Assembly (NCBI GenBank): GCA_026706505.1
Contig: JAPOYQ010000187.1
Span: forward strand, 1-9,387
Reading direction: 5' to 3'
Source of the DNA: Gemmatimonadota bacterium
GTDB lineage: Bacteria > Latescibacterota > UBA2968 > UBA8231
DNA length: 9,387 nucleotides
Below the pieces are notes generated by a model, which saw nothing but the letters and a program-made list of their open reading frames with translations, was not told the DNA's origin and did no database searches. Positions 7,769 through 9,387 of this stretch are shown here, in pieces; positions within the stretch are counted from its first letter, which is position 1, and every line of letters begins with the position of its first letter. Position numbers and translations under genes: made by a program.

Positions 7769-8761
7769 ATGAGCGCTTGGGTAGATTTCGCTTGGCAGGG
7801 ACTACAGTTGTCGGTGCCGGACGACTGGAATCTCGGTCGGGTTGACGGGGACTTTGAAAAGGGCTATGCCCGCCTCGACGACGCCGAAATCGTGCGCGCC
7901 GAGATCGAATGGCGGCGTCTCAAAGGCCGCGGCGAGGCCCTGCGCCTGACCGAATTGGTAGATCGCTATTTGGCCAATCTGCAAAAGAAGGCCCAAAAGG
8001 TCGATGCTCCCTTTGAGGTCCAGCGCCGCGCTCGATTCCTCAAAAACAAGAAGTTCCTCGAAGGCCGAGAATACGAGGTCTTCATCTGGGAGGCCGACTT
8101 CCGCGCGTACAACCTAGCGCTCGCCTTGAAATCCGGGCGGGTTGTGCTCTTGCGCGTACTGGCCAAGCTAGACGAATTTTTGCCCGAGCAAGCCGAGGCC
8201 GTGTTCAGCTCGCTCGTCGATCAAGAAGGCGAGGACGCGCATCTGTGGAGCGTGTACGGCTTGCGGTTTTTCGCGCCCAGCGATCTCAAGCTACAAAGCC
8301 ATTCCCTCAAGTCGGGCCACATCGAGCTCGAGTTTTCCCTCGGCAAACAAGTTTTAAAGGTGCATCGGTTGAGCATGGCCCGGATCATGCTCAAAGACGC
8401 GCACATCCAAGACTGGTATCCGGTCTTTTTTAAAAAGCAATTGCGCGACTTCGTGGTGGACATTACTCCAGAAGCCGTGCGGGAACACGAGGGCATTCGC
8501 GTCGAGGGGCGGCCGCGCAGCCGCTGGCGTCAGCTACTGCGTCCCCTGCCCTTTATAAACCCGAGGCCGCGTCTATATATGCGGGGGCGCGTCTGGCGCG
8601 ATACCAGCATCGACAAAATCGCCATCGTCGAGCACCTCTACCGCAAGAGAGACGCAGCAGACGATCTAGTCACCAAGGTAGTAGATGGGCATTTTATCGA
8701 AAAACAAGGGACCCAAGCTGAGCCGGGCCGCCATGCTGGCGTCGCGGCCAACGCGCAATGA
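7769..8761 (+). CDS. Uncharacterised soluble protein made of two similar domains
   Basis: 330 residues, with no signal peptide or membrane segment, so probably cytoplasmic. I do not recognise a named family. The ATG lies 1 nt after the stop of the permease with no Shine-Dalgarno, which suggests termination-reinitiation; the domain starts almost at once, so a later start is unlikely. Two halves look alike: WQGLQLSVPDDW (9-20) then KGYARLDD, and later GRVVLLRVLAKLDEF (123-137); and WSVYGLRFFAPSDL (160-173) then HIELEFSLGK, and later GRVWRDTSIDKIAIV (273-287). Both halves end in a helix-like segment before a short link. The pattern of aromatic-Gly-hydrophobic-Pro-x-Asp, a mid-domain sheet and a closing helix recalls PsbP/Mog1-like folds, but that is a guess. 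The last 77 nt overlap the next gene, and the tail after about residue 310 looks unstructured. It probably works with the PqqD-like protein or the cytoplasmic face of the permeases. Confidence 0.75.
   Translation: MSAWVDFAWQGLQLSVPDDWNLGRVDGDFEKGYARLDDAEIVRAEIEWRRLKGRGEALRLTELVDRYLANLQKKAQKVDAPFEVQRRARFLKNKKFLEGREYEVFIWEADFRAYNLALALKSGRVVLLRVLAKLDEFLPEQAEAVFSSLVDQEGEDAHLWSVYGLRFFAPSDLKLQSHSLKSGHIELEFSLGKQVLKVHRLSMARIMLKDAHIQDWYPVFFKKQLRDFVVDITPEAVREHEGIRVEGRPRSRWRQLLRPLPFINPRPRLYMRGRVWRDTSIDKIAIVEHLYRKRDAADDLVTKVVDGHFIEKQGTQAEPGRHAGVAANAQ
8675..8678 (+). promoter_or_regulatory. Weak ribosome binding site for the PqqD-like gene
   Basis: AAGG ends 6 nt before the ATG at 8685, inside the coding sequence of the upstream gene. 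An in-frame TAG occupies 8682-8684, immediately before that ATG, so 8685 is the first possible start in this frame. Confidence 0.45.
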
Positions 8762-9134
8762 GTCCCTGCGCTGGGAAAACAACGACAACGGCGAGATCCA
8801 GGTCTTCATAACGCGCCAAGAGACCTGGAGGGTGCGGCTACTGTCCAAGTTTTTCTACATCCCCAAACAGCGCAAAATCACCCTCGACGAGGTCGGCAGC
8901 GAGGTCTGGCGGATGTGCAATGGCCGCAACTCGGTCGGCAGGATGATCGAAGAGCTCAGCGACAAATACCAGCTCAATCGCAAGGAGGCCGAGGTCTCCC
9001 TGCTCCAGTATTTGAAGACCCTTGGGCAGAAGCGCTTTATCGGCTTTGTGTTAGAAAGCGATGAGAAGCCGCCCGGTCGCGGCGCAGCCAGCGGAAAAAA
9101 ATGGCAAAAGAAACAAACGGGGGCGAGCAATTAG
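8685..9134 (+). CDS. PqqD-like protein (RiPP recognition element fold)
   Basis: 149 residues. Residues ~63-122 match the PqqD pattern: a beta segment KITLDEVGSEVWRMCNG, then NSVGRMIEELSDKY, then a helix EAEVSLLQYLKTL leading to FIGFV. In PqqD and other RRE proteins this winged-helix fold binds a precursor peptide and presents it to a modifying enzyme, often radical SAM. Here the core has an N-terminal extension (LASRPTRNESLRW, then TWRVRLLSKFFYIP) and a basic, Gly- and Lys-rich tail. An in-frame stop just before ATG 8685 fixes the 5' limit; a shorter start at Met17 (8733) is possible but would cut the LSRAAMLASRP stretch. The gene overlaps its upstream neighbour by 77 nt and its downstream neighbour by 34 nt. 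No precursor peptide or radical-SAM gene is visible in the window. The fold assignment is fairly firm; the role in this operon is inference. Confidence 0.8.
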   Translation: MGILSKNKGPKLSRAAMLASRPTRNESLRWENNDNGEIQVFITRQETWRVRLLSKFFYIPKQRKITLDEVGSEVWRMCNGRNSVGRMIEELSDKYQLNRKEAEVSLLQYLKTLGQKRFIGFVLESDEKPPGRGAASGKKWQKKQTGASN

Positions 9135-9387
9135 CTCGTCCCTGTTTTCGTCTACACCCGCACCAAGTCGCACACTTCTTCTCCCACTTGCTCAATCCCG
9201 CACTATTGGCGCTCTTGGTCTTCAGCGTCCAAGCGCACCTGCTGGGCGACTGGCTCGCCGGCTCAGTGGCGATCGTCACCTTCTCTGTGGTACCCGGGTT
9301 GCTACTCTGGTACTTAGTGCGCTCGGGCTATCTCGACAAAGCCTATACAGACGACCGCAACAAGCGCGCTACCTTGCTCTTGCTGGG
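9101..9387 (+). CDS. N-terminal part of a membrane protein, possibly PAP2-family phosphatase-like (3' end outside window)
   Basis: The frame is open from ATG 9101 to the end of the window (95 complete codons). The ATG is the only ATG after an in-frame TGA at 9062-9064, and it overlaps the end of the PqqD-like gene by 34 nt. After a polar start come HPHQVAHFFSHLLNPALLALL, a second hydrophobic stretch SVAIVTFSVVPGLLLWYLV, and then RSGYLDKAYTDDRNKRA. An early HxxNP-like segment and a G-x-x-D...DR-x-x-R loop after the second helix resemble the N-terminal region of one group of PAP2-type membrane phosphatases. The catalytic PAP2 motifs (KxxxxxxRP, PSGH, SRxxxxxH) would lie beyond the window, so this is provisional. 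If right, it would act on a lipid phosphate such as a polyprenyl carrier. Another polytopic protein family remains possible. Confidence 0.5.
   Translation, partial: MAKETNGGEQLARPCFRLHPHQVAHFFSHLLNPALLALLVFSVQAHLLGDWLAGSVAIVTFSVVPGLLLWYLVRSGYLDKAYTDDRNKRATLLLL

Noticed and set aside
1..9387. RNA genes, CRISPR arrays, insertion sequences, attachment sites, promoters and rho-independent terminators
   Set aside because: Nothing convincing was seen by eye. The largest gap between genes is 16 nt, leaving no room for such elements except inside coding sequence.

Overview
The window is about 9.4 kb of moderately GC-rich bacterial DNA, read entirely on the + strand and almost fully coding. Six genes lie head to tail with gaps of 1-16 nt or overlaps of 34-77 nt. 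This looks like the interior of one polycistronic operon that runs off both ends, so no promoter or terminator is visible. A gene set made mostly of envelope proteins, including a fused M28-like/FtsX permease, an OPT-superfamily-type permease, a DUF6784/6785-type membrane protein and a PqqD-like protein, recalls uncultured Gram-negative lineages such as Poribacteria, Latescibacteria and relatives. That placement is inference from memory of protein style, not from a marker gene.

Layout: (1) 2-565, the C-terminal end of a DUF6784/6785-type multi-pass membrane protein (OPT-like). (2) 582-5333, a very large 1583-residue envelope protein: signal peptide, PA-like insert, M28-type peptidase fold with most metal ligands replaced, beta-rich and helical extracytoplasmic regions, seven predicted membrane helices including an FtsX/MacB-type permease core, and a cytoplasmic C-terminal domain. 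(3) 5347-7767, an 806-residue OPT-like multi-pass permease, started by a GTG behind the best Shine-Dalgarno sequence in the window. (4) 7769-8761, an unrecognised soluble protein that appears to consist of two copies of one domain. (5) 8685-9134, a PqqD-like (RRE-fold) protein. (6) 9101-9387, the start of a membrane protein resembling the N-terminus of PAP2-family phosphatases, cut by the window edge.

Together the genes suggest an envelope transport or processing module: two OPT-like permeases around a permease with a large sensor or binding ectodomain, followed by a soluble partner and a peptide-recognition protein. An FtsX-type permease normally needs an ABC ATPase, and a PqqD-like protein normally serves a radical-SAM or other modifying enzyme. 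Neither partner is in the window, so either they lie outside it or this is a variant system. The substrate cannot be deduced from the sequence. The observations most worth following are the degenerate M28 site, the two internal duplications, and the PqqD-like protein in a transporter operon.
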